Part shown: positions 8,494-17,999 of the stretch, one piece after another
How positions within the stretch are numbered: position 1 is the first letter of the stretch
Layout of the letters: every line of letters begins with the position of its first letter
Source of the DNA: Bryopsis sp. KO-2023
Lineage: Eukaryota > Chlorophyta > Ulvophyceae > Bryopsidales > Bryopsidaceae
Length of the DNA stretch: 64,000 nt
Assembly (NCBI GenBank): GCA_030272585.1
Contig: BSYQ01000007.1
Coordinates: forward strand, 6,142,001 to 6,206,000
Reading direction: 5' to 3'
Program-made: the position numbers and the translations under genes
The notes under the pieces: model-generated
The model's database searches: none
What the model was told of the DNA's origin: nothing
What the model saw: the letters and a program-made list of their open reading frames with translations, nothing else

Positions 8494-11400
8494 CCGACGC
8501 AAACGTCGTAAGCGAAACAGAGTTCGTAGGCGGCGTAGGAAGCTAAGATCAAAAGTAGGTGCCTCGAAAAAGGTTTGTACTCACAGCGGAAAACCTGAGG
8601 AGCGGACTAGTACACCGCGTGAAGAGAGAACAGAGACACTCTCCACACCTACCCAATCGGCACATGACAACTGCGATTGGAAAAATGAACAGAAGGAAAG
8701 CACACCGGATGAGATGGACGCGCCTCATGCGTCATCTGCATCTCTTCCCTCTGTTAGTGAATCTGTGGGCTCATTGGAGTCGCAGAGTAGTCTACAGGAG
8801 TCCCTGCCTGCAGACGTAGACGATAGTGGGTCAGAAACAACCCAGCGGTCTACCACAGAGCGAGTTAATGTGTCAGAAGTTCGATCAACTTCGTCAACCA
8901 AGGGTGACACATGCCCTCTGTTAAAAATTCAAGAAGTGCCTGTGAGAGGGTACGAAGTAAAAGCACGGATCAAGACCACGGACCTTTATGCATTCATTGA
9001 TTGTGGAAGTACCGCAAACTATATCAATGATAAGGTAGCGCGTGATCTCGGGTTGTCGATTACACCAAGCTCAAAGAGAGCAATGTTGGCAAACGGAGAT
9101 ATTAAAGAACTGGCTGGCAGCTGTAACAACCTCCGAGTAAAGATAGGAGGGCTGAAGTGCAAAATGAAAGCGGATCTGTTCCCAGACCTTGGTTATGACC
9201 TAATATTGGGCATGCCTTGGTTGCAGAAAGAAAACCCCCGCATAGACTTTCAGCAAAATGAGATTTCAGTTTGCAAAAACAGCCAAGTGTTTCATCTCCC
9301 GTTGCGTCATCCAACCCAAGAGAGTATTGAACCTGAACGAAAAGTACAGTCGATACTGCAAGAAGTGCCAGTGACTGAGTGTTCAGCTAAGAGAATGATG
9401 CGTCATCTCAAAACAGAGACAGCATTCATGGTTGTAGTGCAAGAGTCTGAAGAGAAAGCTTTAGGCCAACATGAATTGCCTGACGCAATAGAGCGAACAC
9501 AGCCATTCAACACTGAGGATGAGATTGGCAAACTTATTCGTTCAGACACCCCTGCCGAAATTAAAAAGGTGGTAGAAACACACCGTGGTGTGTTCCCTCG
9601 TGATCTACCCCCAGGGATCCCTCCAAAGAGAAAAGGTCATGAGTTTAAGATAGACCTGGAGGATCCAACACCTATCCATCGTCCAATATACAAGCTTTCA
9701 CCAGCAGAGCTGGATGAAGTGAAAGCACAAGTGGACTACCTTCTGGAACAGAAGAAAATCAAACCATCCGAGTCCCCTTGGGGCGCGCCAATCCTATTTG
9801 TACCGAAAAAGGATGGAGGCTTAAGGATGTGTGTGGATTACAGGTGGATCAATAAGGTGACGGTGAAAAACCGATATCCTTTACCCCTGCCAGAAGAATT
9901 GATGGATAGAGTGTTTAAAGCCAAAGTGTTCTCAAAGTTAGATCTGCGATCAGGCTACTGGCAATTTCCAGTAAGGCCATCTGATACAGAGAAAACAGCG
10001 TTCCGCACGAGATACGGTCACTTTGAGTTTTTGGTAGCGCCTTTTGGGCTAACCAATTGCCCAGCGCAATTCCAAACTCTAGTGCAAGACCTACTCACAG
10101 AGTTTTTAGATGATTTTGTTGTTGTCTTTATTGATGACATACTCATCTTCTCTGAAAACATGGAACAGCATGCCGAACACTTAGAGAAAGTCCTGTCGCG
10201 ACTAGCAGAATATCAGCTTTTTGCTAAGGCAAGTAAAAGTGAGCTGGCTGTCGCAACAGTAGACTATCTTGGCTACCGCATTAGCGGAAGTGGGTTAGAA
10301 CCACAGGAACAAAAAGTGAAGGCAGTGAAGGAGTGGAAGGAACTACAGAGTGTTAGCGATGTACGTAGTTTCCTTGGAATGGTTTCATACTACAGGAAGT
10401 TCATTCCCCAGTTTGCACATGTTGCTGGACCACTCCATGACTTAGTGAAAAAAGACCATCCCTGGAGATGGGGACAGGTTGAGCGTGGCGCATTCAATGA
10501 ACTGAAAAAGCGTCTAAGTCAAGCTCCCGTCCTTATTTTTCCAGATGCGTCACTGCCTTACACTGTGATCACTGATGCGTCGAATGAGGCCATCGGTGCC
10601 GTGTTAACACAGGATCACGGAGAGGGGCTACAGCCAATAGCTTACCTCTCACGTAGATTCAAGCCTGCCGAGCTTAACTATGCACCATACGATAAAGAGT
10701 TGTGTGCAATATGTTATGCGATGGTGCAGTGGAGACATTATCTAGAAGGTTGTGCGGGTGGAGTAACAGTGTTCACTGACCACCAACCTCTGACGCATAT
10801 TCTGTCGCAGAGGAACCTTTCTAGAACCCAAGCAAGATGGCTTGAGGCGGGGTACCTGACTTCGATCAACCCCAAGATCTCCTATATCAAAGGCAAGGCT
10901 AATGTGTTAGCAGATGCTCTCTCCCGCAGTATTCCTAAGCCCGTGGAAACTGCGATGAACATTTCCACTTGGCAAGTGCATCAAGCAAGCCAAGACGAGT
11001 GGAAACAAGCCCTCCAAGCTGATAACTCCTTGGTGAAGATATTGCGGAAGCTTGAGAGTGGCGAGGAAGTTGAGGGATATTTCCTCAGAGAGGGAATACT
11101 CTGGACGGTCCCAAAGAGAGGATTAGTCGAGAAAGTGGTGGTTCCTAAAGGCCAGCGCAATAAGATTATGAAGGAGTGCCATGAGACACCTTCAGCAGGC
11201 CACACAGGACCAGCGCGAACAGGAGAAATCCTAGCGCGGCGATATTGGTGGAAGGGGTGGATGAATGAGTTGAAGGCATTTGTGCGCGAATGCCCTGTGT
11301 GCCAACAAATAAAGGCTGACACACAGAAGCCTATGGGCTTACTTCAACCCCTGCCAATACCTGAGCGGAAGTGGGAGCAGATTACCACTGACTTGGTGAC

Positions 11401-12454
11401 AGATCTACCAGCATCCAATGGGTTTAGTGCTGTAGCTGTCTTTGTCGATAGACTTACCAAGTTTGTGCATTTCGCCCCATGTACTAAAGAGATTACCGCT
11501 GCAGGATACGCCCAACTTTTTATCGAACATGTTTACCGCAACCATGGCCTACCTAAAGTGATTGTGTCTGATAGAGACCCTCGCTTTACCAGCAAGTTCT
11601 GGCAGACGCTTTTTAAAGCTCTGGGTACAGAGATTCGTATGAGTACAGCTTACCACCCTCAGACGGATGGGCAGAGTGAGGTTACCATACGTACTCTGGA
11701 AAATTTTCTAAGGCCATATGCTGAGAGGTATCCCCATAAGTGGGTTGAGTATTTACCTACAGCAGAGTTTGCAGCAAACAATGCAGTGAATGCGAGTACA
11801 GGGTTCGCACCTGCATACTTGATGTATGGGTACCATCCAGAAACACCAAACATTGGTGGGACGGCAACGCAATTTCAAGTGGAAGCAGTTAAGACTATGG
11901 TAGCACGGATGGCACAGGACTTAGATACCGCAAAAGCATATTACTCTAGAGCACAACACAGAATGTGTGTGAGTGCAAATAAAAAGAGGAAAGATATTGC
12001 TTTTGAGAAAGGGGATAAAGTCCTGATAAAAAGCCGTTTTATTCCGTTGGCTGCTTTGAACAAAGTGAGTCCCAAACTGCGCCGTCGATTTGTGGGTCCC
12101 TTTGAAATTGTGGAGAAAATATCAAAGGTGGCTTACAGAGTTCAACTTCCGGAAACATGGCTCATTCACCCAGTGTTTCATGTTTCTAAGTTCAAGCGTT
12201 ATCACGCCTCGAGTGATAACAGCAGGCAGATACAACCTCCAGAAGGAGAGTTGATTGGTAGCGAAGTAGAGTATGAGGTCGAAAATATCCTAAGGGCTAG
12301 AGGTAAACGCAATCGTGAATACCTAGTGCTGTGGAAAGGATACGATCTACTTGACGCTACTTGGGAACCTGAAGCTAATCTGGTTAACGCACCAGATATA
12401 CTTCGCGCATTTAAAGAGAAAGAAAGAAAAGAGTTGCAGAAAGGAAGAGAATAG
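8456..12454 (+). CDS. pol: Pol, family 1 copy 1A (PR-RT-RNase H-IN-chromodomain)
   Basis: This polyprotein carries out reverse transcription and integration. In order: a very basic Arg/Lys linker after the frameshift, aspartic protease (DCGST, Asp codon 8999), reverse transcriptase (FIDD, about 10130-10138), RNase H (TDAS near 10573) and integrase. Integrase has an HHCC finger (about 11180-11305) and a DD(35)E core (D at 11390, SDRD near 11570, E after YHPQTDGQS). A GPF/Y-like module and a C-terminal chromodomain (EYLVLWKGY, about 12300-12400) follow. The -1 frame is open from before the gag stop, so a Gag-Pol fusion is expected; the first ATG is at 8714. No stop or frameshift is seen. The chromodomain probably directs insertion toward marked chromatin. 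Confidence 0.95.
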   Translation: MTARQETASSEPGRRKRRKRNRVRRRRRKLRSKVGASKKVCTHSGKPEERTSTPREERTETLSTPTQSAHDNCDWKNEQKESTPDEMDAPHASSASLPSVSESVGSLESQSSLQESLPADVDDSGSETTQRSTTERVNVSEVRSTSSTKGDTCPLLKIQEVPVRGYEVKARIKTTDLYAFIDCGSTANYINDKVARDLGLSITPSSKRAMLANGDIKELAGSCNNLRVKIGGLKCKMKADLFPDLGYDLILGMPWLQKENPRIDFQQNEISVCKNSQVFHLPLRHPTQESIEPERKVQSILQEVPVTECSAKRMMRHLKTETAFMVVVQESEEKALGQHELPDAIERTQPFNTEDEIGKLIRSDTPAEIKKVVETHRGVFPRDLPPGIPPKRKGHEFKIDLEDPTPIHRPIYKLSPAELDEVKAQVDYLLEQKKIKPSESPWGAPILFVPKKDGGLRMCVDYRWINKVTVKNRYPLPLPEELMDRVFKAKVFSKLDLRSGYWQFPVRPSDTEKTAFRTRYGHFEFLVAPFGLTNCPAQFQTLVQDLLTEFLDDFVVVFIDDILIFSENMEQHAEHLEKVLSRLAEYQLFAKASKSELAVATVDYLGYRISGSGLEPQEQKVKAVKEWKELQSVSDVRSFLGMVSYYRKFIPQFAHVAGPLHDLVKKDHPWRWGQVERGAFNELKKRLSQAPVLIFPDASLPYTVITDASNEAIGAVLTQDHGEGLQPIAYLSRRFKPAELNYAPYDKELCAICYAMVQWRHYLEGCAGGVTVFTDHQPLTHILSQRNLSRTQARWLEAGYLTSINPKISYIKGKANVLADALSRSIPKPVETAMNISTWQVHQASQDEWKQALQADNSLVKILRKLESGEEVEGYFLREGILWTVPKRGLVEKVVVPKGQRNKIMKECHETPSAGHTGPARTGEILARRYWWKGWMNELKAFVRECPVCQQIKADTQKPMGLLQPLPIPERKWEQITTDLVTDLPASNGFSAVAVFVDRLTKFVHFAPCTKEITAAGYAQLFIEHVYRNHGLPKVIVSDRDPRFTSKFWQTLFKALGTEIRMSTAYHPQTDGQSEVTIRTLENFLRPYAERYPHKWVEYLPTAEFAANNAVNASTGFAPAYLMYGYHPETPNIGGTATQFQVEAVKTMVARMAQDLDTAKAYYSRAQHRMCVSANKKRKDIAFEKGDKVLIKSRFIPLAALNKVSPKLRRRFVGPFEIVEKISKVAYRVQLPETWLIHPVFHVSKFKRYHASSDNSRQIQPPEGELIGSEVEYEVENILRARGKRNREYLVLWKGYDLLDATWEPEANLVNAPDILRAFKEKERKELQKGRE

Positions 12455-12908
12455 GGAAGCAGAGTGTTTGATGGCTAAGGTGGAACTCCTTATAGCAAGG
12501 GGGCGCGAAAAAGGATACCTTAGAAAAACTCTGTCGACTTCCAAACCAACTCTTTAACTTTAATGCGTTAGGTGCCTAAGTTATTTGGCTGGCGCAGTAA
12601 GTGTAGCTTCAGTAGTACTTTAGAAACCGGGCAAACGATGTCACATTCGAGATAGTGTGGTTGTTCCGAGAAAACCCCTATCAAGTGACGTGTTGAGGTG
12701 GTCTTGACGAGACTCCAACCGAGCGAAACGTTGGTGTCTCACCCCAATAACCCAACGAGGAAAGTGTACGAGTCACCCAGCCTTATAAGCGCAGCCCTCG
12801 AACCATTTTGCCCTAGTGTTTGTGTAAACGGAGCGAGCTCCTGAGTAAAAAAAAAAAAGTCTAAAGACGCACAAACCGTTGTTTATTTCTTTCTTTCCGA
12901 CGAACATA
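12455..12908 (+). other. 454-nt spacer between pol and ORF3, family 1
   Basis: There is no ORF of note. A TATA-like CTTATAAGC lies at about 12783, some 125 nt before the ORF3 ATG, and an A-run follows at 12847. Copy 1B has the same spacer with a changed A-run. It could hold an internal promoter or splice acceptor for ORF3; neither is proven. Confidence 0.4.
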
Positions 12909-14723
12909 ATGGCTGCCGACACACCCGCCGCAAGTATTGCGAGGTTGGAAGCGGAGGTAGCTCAAAAAGAAGAGGAGCTGCAGCACTTTACGTCGACCGC
13001 AGAGGAAGTGCTGCAGAACAATGAGGCCTTAACCCGGCAGCTCTCAGAGTTGAGTGACCGGACGAAAGCAGCTGAGGCTGCGAAGGAGGCAGCGGAGAAA
13101 GCCAAGGAAAAGGCGGAGGCGGAAAAGAAAGAAGCGGAGGACAAGACTAAGGTCTTGGAAGAAAAATTGGAAGCCATGAAGCTGAAGAAGCAGCGGTTCC
13201 AATCTCACATGATGGCTAACCATCGTGAGAATGACCTCCGCAAGCAAGCTCTCGGGGGAATGGTGGATCGATTTACCGCGGTAGAGGAAACGCTGCAGCG
13301 AGCTGTAGCAACCGCGTGGAGTGCAGCAGCCAACAACCTTAAGAAGGAATTGGCAGAACAAGAGCTGCAGATCGATTTGCTGGGAGAGTCCCTCAGAGAC
13401 GGCTCTGAAAAACTTCAAGTGCAGAGCGAAACAACGGACAAGATGCTGCGTTTGAACCCGGCGGTACCAGCACCACGGGTACGCGAAGAACTGGATCGCC
13501 AAGTCCAAGTTCTGTTGTCAAACGCAACACTTGATCTGGAACCGTCCAAGGACGATGATGCGGGAGGCTCAAGCAAGGGCAAGGGGAAAGGGAAAAACAA
13601 ACGCCCAAGCTCGCCGTGTAGGGATGAAGATCCACACGGAAAGAGAAGGCGAGAGGACGGTGACGATGAAGGTGGTGAGCCACCGAGGGATCGTATGCCT
13701 GGAGATGCAGCAAGAGCCAACTTGTTACTCAAGTTAAAGGCTGCCGCATTAAAGACTCCAGCACCCTCACAACCAGCACCAACAGTTCAGACTCCCGGAG
13801 ATGAGGCTACCGCAATAGCACCGGGGGAGGACTTATTCGACATGAGAGAGGAGGAGCTTTTGGACTTGGATTTTAACGAAGAAATTGACTTCGGCAGTCC
13901 ACCTCCTAGGCTCGAAGGTCCTAGTTCTGAACTGGAGGACGGGGAAATAAGGAATGATGAAGGGCCAAGCCAGGTGACAGAGGTTCAGCGTGCGGTCCAT
14001 CCACCGTTGGAGTTAGCTCCAACAGGAGCAGCACTTCGGGCTTTCCGAGAAAAGGTTAAGCTCAGGAGATTAAGGGCGGCTGCTCAGGACAAAGTGGATG
14101 CTGCACCTAGCGAAGTGAACCTGTCACGGGAGGATATCGAGGAGGCTTGCAACCCCATCACTGCGTCAGAGAAATGGCCGAAGGTCCAATATACTAACCC
14201 CAGGGACCGAGCCTTGCAAAATTACCGCGGCAACCGGCACTTTCATGAGTTGCCCATGTGCATTTGGTGCGGGAGAAGCCCAATGCAGGCAAGTGCTCAG
14301 CGGCTGACGCAGAAGAAGTATTCCGTCCTTCCTTGTGGGTATCACCTCGTGTGTGATGCTCATTGGTTGGCATACTCGATGCTGGGGCGCATCGTCACGG
14401 CGGTCCAAAAAGTCGCGGAAGTGGACAACAAGTCCATCGCCACCGTCTCCCCATTCTCTCTACCTGCCCATATGTTAAAGCTGACACGCTCGACGTTCGA
14501 AGAAATCCCTCCGTTCCCGGCTGAGCACGAGAAGTTGCCACACTGCAACATGTGTGTGAAGCGGCAACTCAAGGTGTCCGGCATCACAAGGGATCTGCCA
14601 TTCCTTAAGTCCAAGAGGGTGGCTGCCGCGTTTGATCCCTGTGTCCGGTATCGTGCAGTGCAGCAAGCGCATGCGCAGGAGCAGCGTGCTATTCAGCAAG
14701 CGCAAGCGCAGGAACAGCGTTAA
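12909..14723 (+). CDS. ORF3, family 1 copy 1A: coiled coil plus Cys/His array, function unknown
   Basis: The product is 604 residues from the ATG at 12909, in the position where env sits in some Ty3 elements. It is not Env-like: no signal peptide or membrane span is seen. The N-terminal ~190 residues are a charged Ala/Glu/Lys coiled coil. A basic KGKGKNKR patch and an acidic middle follow. The C-terminal part has C451-x2-C454, C476-x2-H479-x2-C482-x2-H485-W and C546-x2-C549. The same array occurs in the ORF3 proteins of families 2 and 3, so a zinc-binding fold is likely. The frame is open 10 codons further upstream, but ATG 12909 gives a start conserved with copy 1B. RNA or particle binding is only a guess. 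Confidence 0.85.
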   Translation: MAADTPAASIARLEAEVAQKEEELQHFTSTAEEVLQNNEALTRQLSELSDRTKAAEAAKEAAEKAKEKAEAEKKEAEDKTKVLEEKLEAMKLKKQRFQSHMMANHRENDLRKQALGGMVDRFTAVEETLQRAVATAWSAAANNLKKELAEQELQIDLLGESLRDGSEKLQVQSETTDKMLRLNPAVPAPRVREELDRQVQVLLSNATLDLEPSKDDDAGGSSKGKGKGKNKRPSSPCRDEDPHGKRRREDGDDEGGEPPRDRMPGDAARANLLLKLKAAALKTPAPSQPAPTVQTPGDEATAIAPGEDLFDMREEELLDLDFNEEIDFGSPPPRLEGPSSELEDGEIRNDEGPSQVTEVQRAVHPPLELAPTGAALRAFREKVKLRRLRAAAQDKVDAAPSEVNLSREDIEEACNPITASEKWPKVQYTNPRDRALQNYRGNRHFHELPMCIWCGRSPMQASAQRLTQKKYSVLPCGYHLVCDAHWLAYSMLGRIVTAVQKVAEVDNKSIATVSPFSLPAHMLKLTRSTFEEIPPFPAEHEKLPHCNMCVKRQLKVSGITRDLPFLKSKRVAAAFDPCVRYRAVQQAHAQEQRAIQQAQAQEQR

Positions 14724-14918
14724 GGAGGAGGGAAAAGGAGTTATCGTCGACCAAGTGTGTGCGTGCAGCAGCTGTCAGAGACGTCAGAGCAAGAGACAGG
14801 TCCAAGACAGTTGGGTGTGGGTATGGGAGTGGGTGAGTTTTGTGTTTGTGTTTTTGTGTTTTTGTTTTTCTTTGTGTTTTGGTGTGCGTGGGCGCCCACT
14901 TTTTGCGGGGGGGGCGTA

Positions 14919-15339
14919 TGTTAGTCTTTTAGCGCTATACGAGGTAGTTTGGGATAGAGCCGAGGGTGGCTGACGCATGTGGGTTCACGAGTAAGACAGA
15001 TTAGACCCAGAGTTTGGGGCATGCGTCAGCGTACTACACTTAGGGGTACTTAAGAGGCCCACTCGTTGTTTTGACATTCCATTCTAGTTGTAAGAACTCG
15101 GGATTCGTGGGATTGGTGTGTTCCCGCTTGTGTGTGTGTTTGTGTGTGTGTGTGTCTAAGTGTTTGCCTGACGCAATCACTTATCCAACCAAGTGCTCTA
15201 GTAGCGTTCACAACTGCGCTAGCTAGAGAGTTGTCTAAACCAACAAACCCCACAAGTATACTTGCGTTAGCCAGCAAGTTATCACGAATCCAACCAACAC
15301 AGCCGACCACTATTGCGTCACCCACAAGCTTCACTATCA
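14919..15339 (+). repeat. 3' LTR, family 1 copy 1A
   Basis: The LTR runs TGTTAG...CTATCA, 421 bp, preceded by a G-rich polypurine tract (about 14903-14916). It differs from the 427-bp LTRs of copy 1B by small indels around a TTTTATTTCAC segment and a TG microsatellite (15126-15154). The segment 14724-14918 between the ORF3 stop and the LTR has no gene. Confidence 0.92.
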
Positions 15340-15815
15340 GAGATGGACTGTCGCTCACGCTTTTTTGCCAACAGATAGAAAACTTACAGTTCGTGTTCGT
15401 CCCCTTTATCTCCAACTAGTTTTTGTCAAGGGCGTCGGTTCACACGCCGACAGAATCTCGTTTCTCTATAGAAGTATATATCCCATCTGTCCTTGATTCT
15501 ATCTAATAGAACACAGTCTCAAAAGCAAACAAGAACAAAAAACCCAACCAACTTCTACTGAGATAGTTTCAGCAGCTCCTTGTGCTGTGCGACGTTGCGT
15601 GTAACAGACCTAGAAGGGTAGGTTCGTTAGAGGGAGTTTCTTAAGGGATAGAGGAGAAAGGGGTGGAGGAAGAATCGTGGGGCTAGCATGATTAGTCATG
15701 TTAGTTATGGGCCTAACCATTGTCGAGTTTGTATTTGAGCGATGAGGGGATTGTTATTGATATCAAAGTTTTGGTGTAAGAAGCTTTTCTCGCCGTCCCA
15801 AGTCCCGACCCTTAC
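15340..15815. other. Unassigned spacer between elements 1A and 2A
   Basis: No ORF, RNA gene or recognisable repeat is seen in these 476 bp. It could be host sequence or an unrecognised element. Its last five bases CTTAC are the TSD of element 2A. Confidence 0.4.
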
Positions 15816-16376
15816 TGAAACGGATTCTTCTTCGAGGCCAGCCGCCACTTGATCCGTTCTTCACACACGTTGGGAGACGACCAGAAGTTCTATAGGAAAG
15901 GTCTGAGACACGAGAGTATACAACTGAAATCTTATTTCAACAAGCTTGTTCTTTACAACGATCCCCAGCCTTTTATACTCTCAGCCCAGAGCTTCTAGAA
16001 AACTCCCAGCCCATCTCCTAACCTTACAAATACTAGCTATCATCTAGCTCTCCTCAAAACGTCTCTATCATTTCTCAGCTCAGCCCTTCTAGCCAGAGCT
16101 CCGACTAACCCTTTATAACCCTTGATAACCTCTAGACTAAGGACCCAGACTGAAGCTCCTTCCAGTCTGACTCCCGACTCTCTACCCAAACTCTCAGCCA
16201 TCTGAGACCTGACACTGAATATACTGAACCTGGTTCGAACTCTTTTCACTACGTTTCAGCCTCTCATTGAGCATCACGTAACTACCCCATTCCAGTCAGT
16301 CCGCGACTACCTGGAACTCTCAGACTGTAACCTCTGTTTTCCGCCTAGATCTTCGCCTACTAAGTCAGCCGTTTCA
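15816..16376 (-). repeat. 3' LTR of 2A
   Basis: The LTR is bounded by TGAAACG...CGTTTCA. It is 561 bp, lacking about 10 bp (near 15838) present in the other family 2 LTRs. A polypurine tract (AAGGGGGGAGGAG on the minus strand) abuts it at 16377-16389. The 500 bp from there to the ORF3 stop at 16886 is 3' untranslated sequence without a gene. Confidence 0.95.
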
Positions 16377-16885
16377 CTCCTCCCCCCTTAGAGAGAGATC
16401 GCTGACCCAGCGATGTTCTGTACACTAAGTTCGTATTGCACGACTTCACCAGAACTGCCAAGTGACTTAACTCGCTTATTCTGAGAATACCTCTGATATA
16501 GCTGTAAGCAATATTCTCCGACGTTTTCCGTAACAACTTCCCGATTGCGACTTGAGCTGAATGTTGGTTTCTGCTTATGGTTACTTCTGCCGCTGTGACA
16601 TCCCATCCCAGCCCGTTCACACATAAACCCAACCCTGTTCAATAGACTTCACAGCCCACACTGGAAATCACACAGTCTCAGCTCTAGTCAAACTGTAATT
16701 CTCACAAGTGTTTTTACACACTCAGTATGTTAATTGTTTTCCAGAAATTCCCTCTACCCTCACTTGATCCATTCACTGTTCTTTTCCTTTTTCTTCCAAA
16801 AACAAAATAAAATTCAAACACCCAATTACCAACAGAAAATCATATTTCACTCTTGATCCTATTTTTTTTTTTATATATATTCAAC

Positions 16886-17905
16886 TCAGGCTTTTCTGAG
16901 TTTCACATTTCTGGATCCTCCTGAACTTCCAGGAGGTTTCCTTTTCTTTCCTTCTGGTTCACTGTCTCCGCCTGGCTCATTGACGACCCAATCCCCATCG
17001 TAATCCGTTGGCTCTGCCTCGTCTTCGGCTGCCTCGAATTTTCTCAGGGGGCCCACGGTCCGCTTGGCCTTCAAATACACTCCCCGAGTATAATCCGACC
17101 CCAACTTGAAACCCAAGGCGCAGAGTTTGCAGGTTTCCGAGTGTAGCACCATTGGTGGCCCTGTTTCAGCTGGTACCCACATTCTCCGCCAGTCTCGTTT
17201 TTCCTCCTCTACTTCCAGACTGATACTCAGCCACACCCGATCCCGACACCCGATATTCGAGCACACCCAGTGCCGTTGGCAGTCTTCTCCGGTCGGCTGA
17301 CAGTTGCTGCTCGGGGTGCGACAAAACACGCAAGTGTGTTTTTCCCCCTCTTCGTGCTTCACTTCTCCGCTTGGTTTTCCCGACCTGGCCTCCACCATAC
17401 TCTTCAACAAGTCTACCTGGCCCTGGAGCTGTTGGTTCCGCATTTGCTCCTCCCGCAGCTTGTCTTCGACCCCGTCGAGCTTGTGGCGCATTTCCTCATC
17501 TGCCCCTTCTATCAGCAGCTTTTCCGCCTCTCTTTTCGCCGCGTCCGATGCAGTTTCCGCCATCGCCAATTTTACGCTGAGGTCCTCGTTTTCCGCCAAA
17601 TATTTCGCCCTGTCGTTGAGCAACCGGGTGCGTTCAGCCTCCCAGCTATCTCTTTCCGCCTGAAATCCCCCTTCTTCTTCCAGCTCGCCGATCTTTTGCT
17701 TGAGTTGTTCTTTTTCCTCCTCCAGCTTTGCCATTTTTTCCAGGGCCTCCTGCTCATCCCTTTCTTGGATTCTTTCCAATCTGGTTCCTTCCTTCAGGTA
17801 CTCCTCCAACATTTTGTTGATCCTTTCCGACACTCCCTCGATAGCTCCAGCATTCTTTTTAATCTCCTCCAACAGTGCTTTGACTCCTCCACCAAACTCA
17901 ACCAT
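16886..17905 (-). CDS. ORF3, family 2 copy 2A: coiled coil plus Cys/His array
   Basis: The product is 339 residues from the ATG at 17905. About 180 residues of Glu/Lys-rich coiled coil lead into a Cys/His region (CVFC, then C-x6-C, C-x2-H-x2-C-x4-C, then CKLC about 40 residues on) and a charged, basic C terminus. The array parallels ORF3 of families 1 and 3. The gap to the pol stop (18000) is 94 nt. The ORF3 frame is open into the pol 3' end, so either reinitiation or a frameshift could express it. It is intact, and very similar to the copy in 2B. Confidence 0.82.
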   Translation of the reverse strand: MVEFGGGVKALLEEIKKNAGAIEGVSERINKMLEEYLKEGTRLERIQERDEQEALEKMAKLEEEKEQLKQKIGELEEEGGFQAERDSWEAERTRLLNDRAKYLAENEDLSVKLAMAETASDAAKREAEKLLIEGADEEMRHKLDGVEDKLREEQMRNQQLQGQVDLLKSMVEARSGKPSGEVKHEEGEKHTCVFCRTPSSNCQPTGEDCQRHWVCSNIGCRDRVWLSISLEVEEEKRDWRRMWVPAETGPPMVLHSETCKLCALGFKLGSDYTRGVYLKAKRTVGPLRKFEAAEDEAEPTDYDGDWVVNEPGGDSEPEGKKRKPPGSSGGSRNVKLRKA

Positions 17906-17999
17906 GTTGTCTACTTTCTTTTTCTTTTTCGAACTCCAAACTGTCTCTCGCACACACTCGCACTCGCACACACTCAACCCGAACTCAGGAAAACAGGAG

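Larger units (their letters stand above)
6806..15339 (+). mobile_element. Ty3/gypsy chromodomain retrotransposon, family 1 copy 1A (5'-truncated by hAT)
   Basis: The order is gag (3' part), pol by frameshift, ORF3, polypurine tract, 3' LTR, the same as in complete copy 1B. The 5' LTR and the first ~336 gag codons lie upstream of the hAT insertion and outside the window. Pol differs from 1B at only a handful of residues, so the two copies are recent relatives. Confidence 0.93.

Noticed and set aside
12909-14723. Env protein for ORF3
   Set aside because: Position fits, but there is no signal peptide, transmembrane helix or furin-like site; coiled coil plus Cys/His array suggests a soluble protein.
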